A DNA stretch of 64,000 bases from Nitrosopumilus ureiphilus (GCF_013407185.1 NZ_CP026995.1:1695913-1759912); one strand, 5' to 3'. Shown: positions 17,785 through 26,801, counted from the first letter of the stretch. Program-made: numbers and translations. The notes: a model not told the origin generated them from the letters alone.

Positions 17785-17854
17785 CAACACAAAGAGATAA
17801 CTCACTATATCATAGGATGAAAATGACGCAGATAAGAGTAAAATCATTAAAAAG

Positions 17855-17983
17855 TTATTTTTCCTTAATCTCTTTTTTTAATTTTTCCAATGATTCTAAA
17901 TATTCTTTTTTCATCAGGTTCTCAGGCTTTGTCTTGTTGTTCTTGTTTTTTTGAGGTGCTTTTTTCTTTTTTGGCTCAGTCAT
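17855..17983 (-). CDS. Small lysine-rich protein
   Basis: A 42-residue protein begins MTEPKKKKAPQKNKNNK and ends in a helical segment EYLESLEKLKKEIKEK. It starts one base after the stop of the upstream gene (TAATATG), a typical coupled arrangement, so it is probably real. The basic N-terminus suggests nucleic-acid or ribosome binding; that is inference. Confidence 0.65.
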   Translation of the reverse strand: MTEPKKKKAPQKNKNNKTKPENLMKKEYLESLEKLKKEIKEK

Positions 17984-17984
17984 A

Positions 17985-18365
17985 TTACTTCAAATGTCCT
18001 GATAGTATCGTTTGAATTCTTTGAATAATGTCATTTGGGTTACCTGAGTTATCCAAGGTAACTACAAGAAGCATTTCATTGCCAAATGGAAAGAGAACTC
18101 TCATCAAGTTATCATATACCTGTAGTGTATAATTTGCATTACCAATTTTTTCTGAAATTGTATTTCTAAAATTCCATGAGTCAAGTGTATGTTTTAGAGC
18201 AATTTTATTTTCCTTTTCAGTCAGTAAATCCGTCACTCCGTCCATTTTTCGTTTATAGACTTCATTTCCCTTTAAATCATAAATCATCACATATCGTATA
18301 TTTCCAGACACATTCATGATACTGTTTAGGAATTTTTCTTGATTCACCAGTTTTAGTTGTTCCAT
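17985..18365 (-). CDS. Roadblock-like hypothetical protein
   Basis: The 126-residue protein has the pattern of a small alpha-beta domain: FLNSIMNVSGNIRYVMIYDL, KGNEVYKRK, a helix, NYTLQVYDNLMRVLFPFGN, MLLVVTLDN and a final helix. This resembles Roadblock/LC7-type folds and a family common in Nitrosopumilus. The protein at 33453-33830 has the same layout. The role is unknown; such proteins often act with small GTPases or sensors. It is translationally coupled to the lysine-rich gene below it. Confidence 0.6.
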   Translation of the reverse strand: MEQLKLVNQEKFLNSIMNVSGNIRYVMIYDLKGNEVYKRKMDGVTDLLTEKENKIALKHTLDSWNFRNTISEKIGNANYTLQVYDNLMRVLFPFGNEMLLVVTLDNSGNPNDIIQRIQTILSGHLK

Positions 18366-18656
18366 AAGAGCACATCATGTTAATGTGATAATTAAAGGAA
18401 TTAAGAGTTGATTCCATTGTGCTTGAAATCAAATGATTCATACCTTAATAATTTGAAAGTGGCATACTATCTAAGTGAATTCGTGATAAGACAGCTACAC
18501 GCTCCCTTAAAAGTGTAGGTCTGCCTTCATTGAATTCACTCTGTTGGATGTAGAAAAATTTAACAAAATTTTTGAAGATATTTCAATGAACACACAAAAA
18601 ACCAAAATTAATAAAAACAGCTGAATTCTTTTTCTAAGGATAATCTCATAATAACA
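18366..18656. other. Intergenic stretch with inverted-repeat scar
   Basis: No gene is seen. The main structure is the nested hairpin at 18474-18540, described separately. Confidence 0.5.
18474..18540 (-). mobile_element. IS200/IS605-like right-end hairpin or TnpB-RNA relic (candidate)
   Basis: Outer arms AGTGAATTC (18474-18482) and GAATTCACT (18532-18540) are perfect inverted repeats. Inside, AGAC/GTCT and CTACAC/GTGTAG form a second stem with a 12-base loop. Read on the minus strand, the order AATGAAGGCAGACCTACAC, loop, GTGTAGCTG resembles the 3' end of tnpB genes followed by the right-end hairpin of IS605-family elements, as also seen at 53165-53230 here. It could instead be a free-standing structured RNA or a regulatory palindrome. 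Confidence 0.4.
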
Positions 18657-18812
18657 CTAATCATCCAAAAGCACTAGTGCAGTATACAATATTTTTTCTT
18701 GAAAAACAGTTGTTGTCAATTTAATATCCACAACATTTCTCCGCTCTATTATCTCATTAACAAGCTTGTCTAGCTGAGCCAACTCTTCAGTTTGAACTGT
18801 TTCTATTTGCAT
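18657..18812 (-). CDS. Microprotein, paralogue of the one at 53687
   Basis: A 51-residue protein: MQIETVQTEELAQLDKLVNE, then IIERRNVVDIKLTTTVFQEK and ILYTALVLLDD. It aligns along its length with the 56-residue product at 53687-53857, sharing RNV-DIKLT, the strand spacing and YTAL. Two divergent copies in one window argue that both are real genes. The likely fold is a helix followed by two strands. Function is unknown. Confidence 0.7.
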   Translation of the reverse strand: MQIETVQTEELAQLDKLVNEIIERRNVVDIKLTTTVFQEKILYTALVLLDD

Positions 18813-18832
18813 TGATTACACCTTAACGTAAA

Positions 18833-19033
18833 TTATTTACTCGTTTTTAATACCAATTGTTGTAATGCGTTGTTTCTAAATGGACTCAAGGCATAGAGAA
18901 TCTTATCTCCTTCAGGCATTGGATCTGCACACTGACCACATTGTGGAAGAATTACTTCTGCATCATAATCAATCTCACCAATAGATTTTCCACAGTTTTT
19001 ACAGGAAATGGTCTTTGTATCATAGATATTCAT
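18833..19033 (-). CDS. Small zinc-ribbon protein (MNxYDTK family)
   Basis: The 66-residue protein has CKNCGKSIGEIDYDAEVILPQCGQC, two CxxC knuckles that would bind one zinc, followed by a short variable tail. A paralogue at 44220-44423 shares MN-YDTK, the two knuckles and PMPEGD-ILY. Such proteins may bind nucleic acid or protein; nothing more specific can be said. It lies 20 bases upstream of the microprotein gene on the same strand. Confidence 0.75.
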   Translation of the reverse strand: MNIYDTKTISCKNCGKSIGEIDYDAEVILPQCGQCADPMPEGDKILYALSPFRNNALQQLVLKTSK

Positions 19034-19178
19034 TTTTTCACCTTATGTAATGTTACATGGAATAGATAATTAAGAATGAAGGAAAATGATTTCATTCTAG
19101 ATAAAATCAATTGATCTAGATCTAATAAGCAAGATTGCACACACTCTCCTTGGAGGTCAAAATCCAATACACAAAAAT

Positions 19179-19249
19179 GAAAACAGGTAAGAAAAATAGG
19201 TTTCACAGATAAACCAATTATTAATCACGTTTGATTATCACCTGTTTTC
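19179..19249 (+). ncRNA. Candidate structured RNA, three-way junction
   Basis: Outer stem GAAAACAGGT (19179-19188) pairs perfectly with ACCTGTTTTC (19240-19249). Two hairpins fit inside: AATAGGTTT/AAACCAATT (19195-19203 with 19211-19219, one mismatch) and TAATCA/TGATTA (19222-19227 with 19232-19237, loop CGTT). It sits 28 bases before a ribosome-binding site GGAGGTG and an ATG at 19278, so it could be a leader element. The gene it would control is now broken. The strand is inferred from that gene. Confidence 0.4.
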
Positions 19250-19277
19250 TAAAGATTCCATCGGAGGTGAATAAAAA

Positions 19278-19334
19278 ATGACAGCATATGAAATCATAAA
19301 AGATATTGACGAGGCAATACCCCATGACAGATAG
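19278..19334 (+). pseudogene. Truncated gene start (18 codons)
   Basis: A good ribosome-binding site (GGAGGTG) precedes ATG and the reading MTAYEIIKDIDEAIPHDR, then a stop. The protein-like start ends at a junction with the opposite-strand rhodanese remnant around 19318. This looks like the 5' end of a gene lost by deletion; its identity is unknown. Confidence 0.4.
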
Positions 19335-19878
19335 TTACAACTTCTTTGCCTTTAGGTATTTTTTCAATGGTCTTCAAATCAAAAAGTTCATGCAACAGAA
19401 TGTTTACGCTTCCAGGAATTCTATATTCTGAAAACTCATCAATGTTTCTTACATCTAATAGAAACACATCTTGAAATTTGAGTCAGTTCATCAGGCAAAA
19501 TTGTTTTTCCTGTATGAGAATGTGAGATTTTTCCACCCCATTAAGAAAACCCCCCTTCTAAATAATTAGCATCAAGACCAAATGAAGTCATCACCTCAGC
19601 TATTTTTTTGCAATATTTTCAGATTCAGAAATAAGTACAATATTGATATTTTTTGGAATTTTTGGCATGATCTGTTCTTTGGCATGGGTGTCACATACTG
19701 CATGAACAGAGCCATCTACATGAAATTTTTTAAAAATATCCTTTGATCTAAGATCAAATAAAAGCATAGCCTTTTTTTGAGATAATTTTTCTTTTAGATG
19801 TTCAGAGGATATTTCCAGGTTTGTTTGTCCCACATCTAAATTCCAGCACCATTGTAAATAAAATATGAAACCATAATT
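19294..19878 (-). pseudogene. Rhodanese-like protein, frameshifted and truncated
   Basis: Translated in pieces, this strand gives a first rhodanese-like part (KAMLLFDLRSKDIFKKFHVDG, then PKNINIVLISESENIAKK). A frameshift at a run of A follows near 19607, then IAEVMTSFGLDANYLEGGFS, a stop, WGGKISHSHTG, another shift, and a second rhodanese part (DVFLLDVRNIDEFSEYRIPG, then GKEVVTICHG). The sequence stops at the conserved CHG, where the active-site loop should continue. The reading frames are broken at least twice and the C-terminus is lost, so this is a decaying gene next to htpX. Confidence 0.7.
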
Positions 19879-19879
19879 C

Positions 19880-20839
19880 TCAAATTTGATTTGAAGAAGA
19901 ATCTTTTTCCATTTGATATAATTTATCAATTCTTTTGTAGGTTAAAGGATGTGTTCTAAAAATCTCACCAAACTTACCAAAACTACTATTTCGTTCCCAA
20001 TCCATGGCTTTTTTCACTTCATCTTCTGAAATATGTTGATCCTTGTAATATGAAGAAAATTTTGTAACTTCGTAACTTGATGAAATAGGGTCAACTGCAT
20101 AAAATGAACGTAATGTGGAATTTTTTGCTTCTTGTTTTTGTAAACTTAATCCGTAGGTGATCTTTGCTAACGCATTTGCAAGTATTGATGGTTTTACTTG
20201 TCTTCCTGCAAAATTATCTGCATAAAATTCTCTAAGACGTGAAAAGTACAGAATCAAAAGATTTGTTATAAAATACACTGCAAATGCTCCAAGTCCAATT
20301 AACACCACAGCCCCTCCTTGATTTCTTGATCTTCCTCCAAACATAGTGGATAACGCAATAAAATATGCAATAGTTGGAATCACTGAGATAATCGTCATCA
20401 CAACCATATCGTTATGTTTTATGTGGCCAATCTCATGTGCGATTACTCCTCTAACTTCATCTTTTGTCAATGTGTTTAACAATCCTCGAGTTAGAGTTAG
20501 TGTTGCAGATTTACTTGTCCTACCAAATACAAATGCATTGGGCATACTGGTATTAGCTATTGTTATTTTTGGAATCTTTACTTTATTTTTTATGCAAATT
20601 TCATGAGTTGTTTCTTCAATCCAAGGAAATTCATCTTTGTTTAATGGACTCATGTTTGTACTCCATCGGACTATTGATGGTCCAATTGCCCACTGGAACA
20701 AACCTAAACCTATTGCTAAACCTACCGTAACAAAAATTCCCAGATCAAAATAAAAACTCAAACCAGCAAGTAATGCAAAAAGTAAACCAAAAACTAAGAC
20801 CATTGTAAGACCCATTGATGCTACAAGTCCTTTGTTCAT
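19880..20839 (-). CDS. htpX: M48-family zinc metalloprotease HtpX
   Basis: The 319-residue membrane protease has two N-terminal membrane helices, the zinc site HEIGH (His135, Glu136, His139) and the third ligand in REFYADNFAG (Glu204). Two further hydrophobic segments lie between them. HtpX cleaves misfolded membrane proteins from the cytoplasmic side. Length and motif order are normal. The disrupted rhodanese gene lies immediately downstream. Confidence 0.93.
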   Translation of the reverse strand: MNKGLVASMGLTMVLVFGLLFALLAGLSFYFDLGIFVTVGLAIGLGLFQWAIGPSIVRWSTNMSPLNKDEFPWIEETTHEICIKNKVKIPKITIANTSMPNAFVFGRTSKSATLTLTRGLLNTLTKDEVRGVIAHEIGHIKHNDMVVMTIISVIPTIAYFIALSTMFGGRSRNQGGAVVLIGLGAFAVYFITNLLILYFSRLREFYADNFAGRQVKPSILANALAKITYGLSLQKQEAKNSTLRSFYAVDPISSSYEVTKFSSYYKDQHISEDEVKKAMDWERNSSFGKFGEIFRTHPLTYKRIDKLYQMEKDSSSNQI

Positions 20840-21029
20840 ACCAATTCATCAATTCTTGTTGAGATATAATTGTTCGAAAAAAAGTTAATTTGTTAGGAAT
20901 CAAATCTGAAAGAACTTAAAAAAAGGGATTATCCTATTTGCCAGCAGCAACGTCAATTATTTAATCATAGTATTTTCATATGTGAGAATTTCTATTTAGT
21001 TTAATTATCTACAGGACTAACCTAGAATC

Positions 21030-21404
21030 ATGAGTATTGAAGGATTGTACATGCTAAATCTTCCAGAATATACTGAAGAAAAAATTCATGAAGCCCTTAA
21101 AAAATTATACATAGATAGAAAAAATGAATTTCGAGAATTATCACAGGCATTTCTAGGAAAAAAGAAACTAAATGAAATGGAAAACTGGAAGGAATTTGTT
21201 TTGAATTTTTGTTTAGATGTGGGGGATTCTTTTAAAACATGGACTGGTCAAAAGCCTCCATCTGCAACTTCTCCACAAAAAGCTCTAACAATTCTAAGAC
21301 AAATCGGGGATGGAAAGACATCAATGAATCAATTAACACATATGTTAAACATCGCATATAATCTATCATCTGAATTCAAAGAGATCTATAGACGTCTGAA
21401 ATAA
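21030..21404 (+). CDS. Hypothetical helical protein
   Basis: The 124-residue protein is predicted mostly helical: EEKIHEALKKLYIDRKNEFR, WKEFVLNFCLDVGDSFKTW, then a helical C-terminal domain (SPQKALTILRQIGDGKTSMN). No family is recognised and there are no metal or membrane motifs. It stands alone between htpX and the convergent transporter. Confidence 0.65.
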   Translation: MSIEGLYMLNLPEYTEEKIHEALKKLYIDRKNEFRELSQAFLGKKKLNEMENWKEFVLNFCLDVGDSFKTWTGQKPPSATSPQKALTILRQIGDGKTSMNQLTHMLNIAYNLSSEFKEIYRRLK

Positions 21405-21432
21405 TGTTTTTTTAGAAACATCACTATGTTTC

Positions 21433-22875
21433 TCAAATCAGGATTTTTGTTGAAACAAGTATTGTAAATGCTGAAATTAATCCTATTGCCATCATGTTGA
21501 GAACAATGCCATGTTTTACCATTGCTTTGATTGAAATTTGAGCTTTTTCATAAATTAGTGCATTTGGTGGAGTTCCCATAGGCAATAGAAATGCAAAGGA
21601 TGTTGCAACTGTAATTGCAACCAAAATAGGTAATGGTGCCCAGCCATAAAGGGATGCCATTGTGCCCACTATGGGAATAAAAATTGCTGCTGTCGCAGTA
21701 TTTGATTTGACATTTGTTAGAAACATAATCATTGCAACTAGAATAATCACCACTAATTCAAATGGATAATCACTAACAAATCCAAAAGACTGAGCAATCC
21801 AATTTGCAAGACCTGAATCAACAAATGCTAAAGATAGGGCAAACCCACCTCCCAACAAAAACAATAACCCATAAGGAAGTCTTTCAATCCCCGCCCAATT
21901 CATTAAACTTTCAGAACGTGTTTTAGGCAATACAAATAATGAAATTCCACCTAAAATAGCAATCACTGAATTTGTAATGTACGAGTTTTCAGATTGCCAC
22001 AAAGGAGATGTAAACATCAAAACTAACACCCCGATTAATACTACTAGTACTGTTTTTTGTTCACTAGTCATGTTTCCCATTTGAGATTTTTCAAGAATCA
22101 ATGTGTTTTTGATTTCTGTGTTGACTTCGATGGAATTTTTTCCAACTTTACTTGACATATACAAACCACATAAAACCAGCATAGATATTGATAAAGGCAC
22201 TCCGATCATTGACCATTCAACAAACGTTACTTTGTGTGTAAACATTTCCATTACAGTTGCAGCATATAGTAGATTTGGTGGGGCTCCAATCAAAGTTGCC
22301 ACACTTCCAATTGATGATGAATATGCGATTGAAAGCATGAATGTTACTTTGAATTTTGTATTGTTTATAGAATTTGATTTTGAGAGTGAAGATAACACTA
22401 CAAATGCAACAGGTAATAAAATTAAAACTACTGTTGTACTCATTACAACTGTAGATAACAAAGCAGTGGTAATCATAAAGCCCCAAATAATTCTCTTTGG
22501 AGAATACCCGAAAATAGATATCAACTCAAATGCGATTTTTTTATGTAGCCCCGATTTTTCAATAGCTAATGCTATCATAAACATCCCCAAAAGTAAAACA
22601 ATAATTGGATGCATGTATTCTGATGCAACGTCCTTTACAGGCAGAATTTCTAGTGCAGGTATCAGACCTAATGGAAGTAATGCAGTAGCATACACCGGTA
22701 TAGCTTCTGTAATCCACCAAGTAATCATCCATGCAGAAATTGCAAATACAGCTTTTGCAGGTACTGTCATGTCTTCAGGTGTCGGCATTAACAGAATCAG
22801 GAAAAATAATGCAGGACCTAACGCCATACCAAATAATCGTATATTAAACATTGATGGTATGTACGATTTTTTCAA
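21433..22875 (-). CDS. DASS/SLC13-family sodium-coupled anion transporter
   Basis: The 480-residue protein has about 11-13 membrane helices. Two conserved hairpin regions carry the family pattern: SIGSVATLIGAPPNLLYAAT near residues 190-210 and MGTPPNALIYEKA near 432-444. The paired TxxPPN motifs are the sodium and substrate sites. Family members carry dicarboxylates, sulfate or phosphate; the exact substrate is not predictable here. It is divergent from a universal stress protein gene, with 35 bases between them. Confidence 0.9.
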   Translation of the reverse strand: MKKSYIPSMFNIRLFGMALGPALFFLILLMPTPEDMTVPAKAVFAISAWMITWWITEAIPVYATALLPLGLIPALEILPVKDVASEYMHPIIVLLLGMFMIALAIEKSGLHKKIAFELISIFGYSPKRIIWGFMITTALLSTVVMSTTVVLILLPVAFVVLSSLSKSNSINNTKFKVTFMLSIAYSSSIGSVATLIGAPPNLLYAATVMEMFTHKVTFVEWSMIGVPLSISMLVLCGLYMSSKVGKNSIEVNTEIKNTLILEKSQMGNMTSEQKTVLVVLIGVLVLMFTSPLWQSENSYITNSVIAILGGISLFVLPKTRSESLMNWAGIERLPYGLLFLLGGGFALSLAFVDSGLANWIAQSFGFVSDYPFELVVIILVAMIMFLTNVKSNTATAAIFIPIVGTMASLYGWAPLPILVAITVATSFAFLLPMGTPPNALIYEKAQISIKAMVKHGIVLNMMAIGLISAFTILVSTKILI

Positions 22876-22910
22876 TATATGTTAATATTTGAAAACAGTA
22901 CGTACATGGT

Positions 22911-23351
22911 ATGATAAGTAATATTTTGGTTCCTTACGATTTTACAAATTTTGGAGATTTAGCATTCGAAAAAGCAATGGAGATTGCCAAAAAATTTGAT
23001 TCGAAACTTACCCTATTGACTGTAATTGGAAGTGATATTGATACATCTGGAATGTCTTGGGGCCGTGCTCAAGAGATACATGATGAATCTGAGAATAAAG
23101 CAAGAGAGGATTTGAATAAAATAAAAAAGTCCCATGTGGTGGAAAATGTCCCAATTTCAATTGAAATAGTTCACAATCCTTCTAATTCAGATGGCATTCT
23201 ATCTTTTGCAGAGAATAACAACACAGATTTGATTGTAATGGGATCTCATGGCAGATCAGGTTTTAAAAAAATGGTGCTTGGGAGTGTAGCGTCTCAAGTA
23301 ATAACAAAAGCTAGTTGCCCTGTATTGATAGTCAAACCTGCAAAATTATAA
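22911..23351 (+). CDS. Universal stress protein (UspA family), copy 1
   Basis: The 146-residue protein has the UspA Rossmann-like fold: ILVPYDFTNFGDLAFEKAME at the start and GSHGRSGFKKMVLGSVA near the end, the ATP-binding G-x2-G-x9-GS pattern. It would bind ATP or AMP. Two relatives are encoded nearby (23526 and 33814). This copy has an acidic, unusual N-terminal loop (DFTNFGD). Confidence 0.92.
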   Translation: MISNILVPYDFTNFGDLAFEKAMEIAKKFDSKLTLLTVIGSDIDTSGMSWGRAQEIHDESENKAREDLNKIKKSHVVENVPISIEIVHNPSNSDGILSFAENNNTDLIVMGSHGRSGFKKMVLGSVASQVITKASCPVLIVKPAKL

Positions 23352-23525
23352 AATCAATTTTTCTGAAAAAATATAAAATACACTTATGACTTATTCTAAC
23401 CTTTTTTTAGATTATGCATAATGTGAATTCTCCATCGTTACAACATCTTGCTTGTATTATGATTTAATTTTATAGTTAATCTCAATATTGAAATTTGTGT
23501 TTATGTTATTATTCTACAAAAGATA

Positions 23526-23966
23526 TTGATTACTGTGCTTCAAAATCGATTCAAGAAAATTCTGGTTGGAATTGATGGATCTGTAAATTCTATACGTGGA
23601 TTAAATCAGGCCATATCTCTTGCAAGACAATCTCAAGGAGTGATCACTGGAATACACGTATTACCAGAGTTTCCACCATCTTATGAAATAAACCTCAAAA
23701 CATACAGAGCACAAATAAATAAGGTTGGAAAAAAATTTATGGATACTGCCAAGATCAGTGCAGCTCGTCACGGGATAGAGTTTAATGAAAAAATTGCTTC
23801 ATCAAAAAATACAGTAGATACTATCGTGGGGTTTGCCAATAAAAACAAATTTGATATTGTGATAATTGGATCAAGAGGACTAGGATCTCCTAAAATAAAT
23901 TATGTTGGTAGTGTCGCACACGGAATAGTAAATAATTCAAAAGTACCTGTTTTGATAGTAAAATAA
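23526..23966 (+). CDS. Universal stress protein (UspA family), copy 2
   Basis: The 146-residue UspA protein starts at TTG (or GTG at 23535) with KKILVGIDGSVNSIRGLNQA and carries GSRGLGSPKINYVGSVA. It is closer to the copy at 33814 than to its neighbour: both share the I-x-G-S/L-D-G-S-x-N-S-x-R-G-L-x-Q-A opening. It converges on the P-type ATPase gene. Confidence 0.92.
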   Translation: MITVLQNRFKKILVGIDGSVNSIRGLNQAISLARQSQGVITGIHVLPEFPPSYEINLKTYRAQINKVGKKFMDTAKISAARHGIEFNEKIASSKNTVDTIVGFANKNKFDIVIIGSRGLGSPKINYVGSVAHGIVNNSKVPVLIVK

Positions 23967-23968
23967 TT

Positions 23969-26701
23969 TCAATTATGATCTTTTGAAAATATTTTCAATT
24001 TGACCAATGTGAATTTTTTAATTTCAATGATAATTAAAACAAGAAAAGATACACAGATAATTTTCAGCCATGATTCTATGCCGATAGGATGACTGTGAAA
24101 AACTTCATTCATTGTTGGAGAATATGTAAAAAATATTTGAAGTAAAAGCATTATTGCAATTCCAATAAAGATAAATTTATTTGTGAAAAAGCCTATTTTA
24201 AAAATAGATTTTGTAAGTGATCTACAATTAAGCAAATAAAATATTTCAATCATGATAATTGTATTTACTGCAACAGTTCTTGACTCGTCAATTGAATACC
24301 CGTCATTAAGATGCCAGTCAAACAAACCATATACTGAAAGAAGAATACTTGCACTTACAATAGATATTTGAATAATCATATCCAATGTAAGGATTGGAGT
24401 GTTGGGTTTTCTTGGAGGTCGTTTCATAATGTCCATTTCTTTTGGTTCAAAGATCAGCATCATTCCTAATGCTAGAGCAGTAGTCATGTTTATCCAAAGA
24501 ATTTGAACTGGTAGTATGGGCAGAATAATTCCTGTAAAAATAGATGCTAAAATTACTAAACCTTCTCCAAAGTTTGTAGGAAGAGTCCAAGTGATGAACT
24601 TGATCAGCGTATCTAAGATTCTCCTTCCTTCTTCCACTGCTGACTTGATAGATGCGAAATTATCATCAGTTAAAATCACATCTGCTGCCTCCTTTGCAAC
24701 TTCTGTTCCAGTAATTCCCATTGCGATTCCAACATCTGCCTGCTTTAAGGCAGGTGCATCATTTACTCCATCACCAGTCATTGCAACAATGTCTCCTCTT
24801 GATTGCAGTGCCTTTACTAGGGAAAATTTTTGTTCAGGAAGTACCCTTGCAAACACATCAGTCTTGTTTGCAACTTCTACCAAATCTCTCTCCGAGCATT
24901 CTTGCAATTCTTTGCCGGTGATAGCAATAATTTCCGTCTTGTTTTTTGATGTACGGTTTAGGCCAATTTGCATGCCTATACTTACTGCAGTTTTTAGATT
25001 ATCTCCAGTTATCATTTTGACACGTATTCCGGCATTCTGGCATTCCTTTATGGCTTCAATCACTTCAGGTCTAGGAGGATCCAGCATTGCTTGAAATCCT
25101 AAAAAAACAAGTTCACTATTCATATCAGAAACTTGAACACTATGATTTTCCCTAGGAATCTTTTTTTTGGCAAATGCCAAAACTCTTAGACCCTTTGATG
25201 CCAGACTGTCTGATATTTCTTGTAATTTTGTAATATTGGTTTCTGTCAAGTGTTCAGTTTCTGCATTATCATTTAGTTGGTATGAAGACATTGCAAGAAT
25301 CTTTTCAACAGAACCTTTTACATAGATTAGTTTATCACCTGCATCATCATGTAATGTAGCCATAAACTGGAGATGGGATTCAAATGGAATTGCATCTATC
25401 CTGTTTAATGATTCTCTTAGAGTTTGTTTTAGATTTGCTTTGTAGGCCGATGTAATTAATGCCACTTCAGTTGGATCCCCTTTAGCATCCCAACGATTCT
25501 CTTTTTGAATTAAATCCGAATCATTACATAACAATCCTGCAATGAGACATTGTCTTAATGATTTATGTTCATTAAGATTAACGTTGGTTTGATTGTGTTT
25601 AATTTGGCCTATTGGTTGAAAGCCAGTACCTGACACATCATAAAACTTTCCACCAGCATAAATCCCTGAAACAGTCATCTGATTTTCTGTGATAGTTCCT
25701 GTTTTATCTGAGCATATTATGGTGGTACTTCCAAGTGTTTCTACTGCAGGAAGTTTTCTAATAATTGAGTTTCTCTTTGCCATGTATCCTACTCCTATAG
25801 CAAGTGTAATGGTCATCGCGGCGGGTAATCCTTCAGGAATCACAGATACAGAAAGGGCAACTATTTCCATGAATAGTTCAGTTGGTGATCTTTGTGTAAC
25901 TAAAATTCCAAAAACAAAAGTCAACACAGACAAACCAAGTATTACAAAAAGTAGATTTTTGCTAAAATATGAGATTCTCCTAGTTAGTGGTGTTTCAAGC
26001 TCCTCTGCCTTGCGCATAGTTTGTGATATTTTTCCAGTCTCAGTCTCATTGCCAGTTAGTACAACTATACCAACACCATATCCGTTGGTGACCAAAGTTC
26101 CACCAAAAGCCATGTTCTTTCGTTCTGCTAACATTGAACTTGATGAAAAAATTCCTGTCTGTTTCTTGACTGCGACTGACTCTCCTGTTAGCACAGACTC
26201 ATCAATTTTCAGATCCTTTGTATGTAATAGACGCATATCAGCCGGGATTTTGTCTCCTGAACGCAACTGAACTACATCTCCTAGGACAATTTCATGTGAG
26301 AACAATCTGGTCTTTTCGCCGTTTCTTACAACAACATTTTCACTTTTTACGATTCGCGCAAGAGCCTGAATTGCCTTGTTTGCTTTGTGTTCCTGAATAA
26401 ACCCAATAATTGCATTGGCTATGACTACACCAAATATCACTCCAGTATCAACCCATTCCTGCAACATTGCAGTTATAGAACCAGCTATTACCAAAATCAA
26501 AACTAGTGGTTGTTTGAATTGCAAAAGAAATGAAATAATGGAACTTTTTTCTTTTTTTACAGATATGGTGTTTTCTCCAAACTTTTGCAGTCTACTGCTA
26601 GCCTCAGTTGAGCTTAAGCCCTTTTCAGGAATAACTTCCAACATTGCTGTAACCTGTTCTGAGGTTAAGGAATGCCATGCTGTTTTTGATGTTCCTTGCA
26701 A
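23969..26701 (-). CDS. Cation-transporting P-type ATPase (P2-like)
   Basis: The 910-residue pump has TGES at 172-175, PEGLP at 289-293 in helix 4, the phosphorylated Asp332 in DKTGT, the hinge TGDGVNDAP and ten predicted helices. The layout matches P2A calcium and P-type manganese pumps. Helix 5 keeps the glutamate (NFGEG). In helix 6 the expected N-x-x-T-D reads NMTTA, so the calcium-site aspartate is replaced by alanine. The transported ion is therefore uncertain. The N-terminal cation ATPase domain (WHSLTSEQVTAMLEV) is normal. Confidence 0.9.
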   Translation of the reverse strand: MQGTSKTAWHSLTSEQVTAMLEVIPEKGLSSTEASSRLQKFGENTISVKKEKSSIISFLLQFKQPLVLILVIAGSITAMLQEWVDTGVIFGVVIANAIIGFIQEHKANKAIQALARIVKSENVVVRNGEKTRLFSHEIVLGDVVQLRSGDKIPADMRLLHTKDLKIDESVLTGESVAVKKQTGIFSSSSMLAERKNMAFGGTLVTNGYGVGIVVLTGNETETGKISQTMRKAEELETPLTRRISYFSKNLLFVILGLSVLTFVFGILVTQRSPTELFMEIVALSVSVIPEGLPAAMTITLAIGVGYMAKRNSIIRKLPAVETLGSTTIICSDKTGTITENQMTVSGIYAGGKFYDVSGTGFQPIGQIKHNQTNVNLNEHKSLRQCLIAGLLCNDSDLIQKENRWDAKGDPTEVALITSAYKANLKQTLRESLNRIDAIPFESHLQFMATLHDDAGDKLIYVKGSVEKILAMSSYQLNDNAETEHLTETNITKLQEISDSLASKGLRVLAFAKKKIPRENHSVQVSDMNSELVFLGFQAMLDPPRPEVIEAIKECQNAGIRVKMITGDNLKTAVSIGMQIGLNRTSKNKTEIIAITGKELQECSERDLVEVANKTDVFARVLPEQKFSLVKALQSRGDIVAMTGDGVNDAPALKQADVGIAMGITGTEVAKEAADVILTDDNFASIKSAVEEGRRILDTLIKFITWTLPTNFGEGLVILASIFTGIILPILPVQILWINMTTALALGMMLIFEPKEMDIMKRPPRKPNTPILTLDMIIQISIVSASILLSVYGLFDWHLNDGYSIDESRTVAVNTIIMIEIFYLLNCRSLTKSIFKIGFFTNKFIFIGIAIMLLLQIFFTYSPTMNEVFHSHPIGIESWLKIICVSFLVLIIIEIKKFTLVKLKIFSKDHN

Positions 26702-26801
26702 TTTGATATTCTGTAAGAATTGGATTTATTAGATTATTAAATGAAAGTCAAACGTAATAATGAGAAATAACATTATATGACAATTCAGGACAACATAAGA
26801 A

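Noticed and set aside
17766-17954. A 62-codon plus-strand frame
   Set aside because: It overlaps the lysine-rich minus-strand gene at 17855-17983, which is coupled to an upstream gene and has a cleaner start; the plus frame is rich in Phe and Ser.
22103-22885. A 260-codon open frame opposite the DASS transporter
   Set aside because: It lies fully antisense to a well-supported membrane transporter, has no domain pattern, and its length follows from the codon bias of the real gene.
24516-26270. Two frames of about 190 codons opposite the P-type ATPase
   Set aside because: They are antisense to conserved ATPase motifs and show repetitive Ser/Thr/Pro composition typical of shadow frames.
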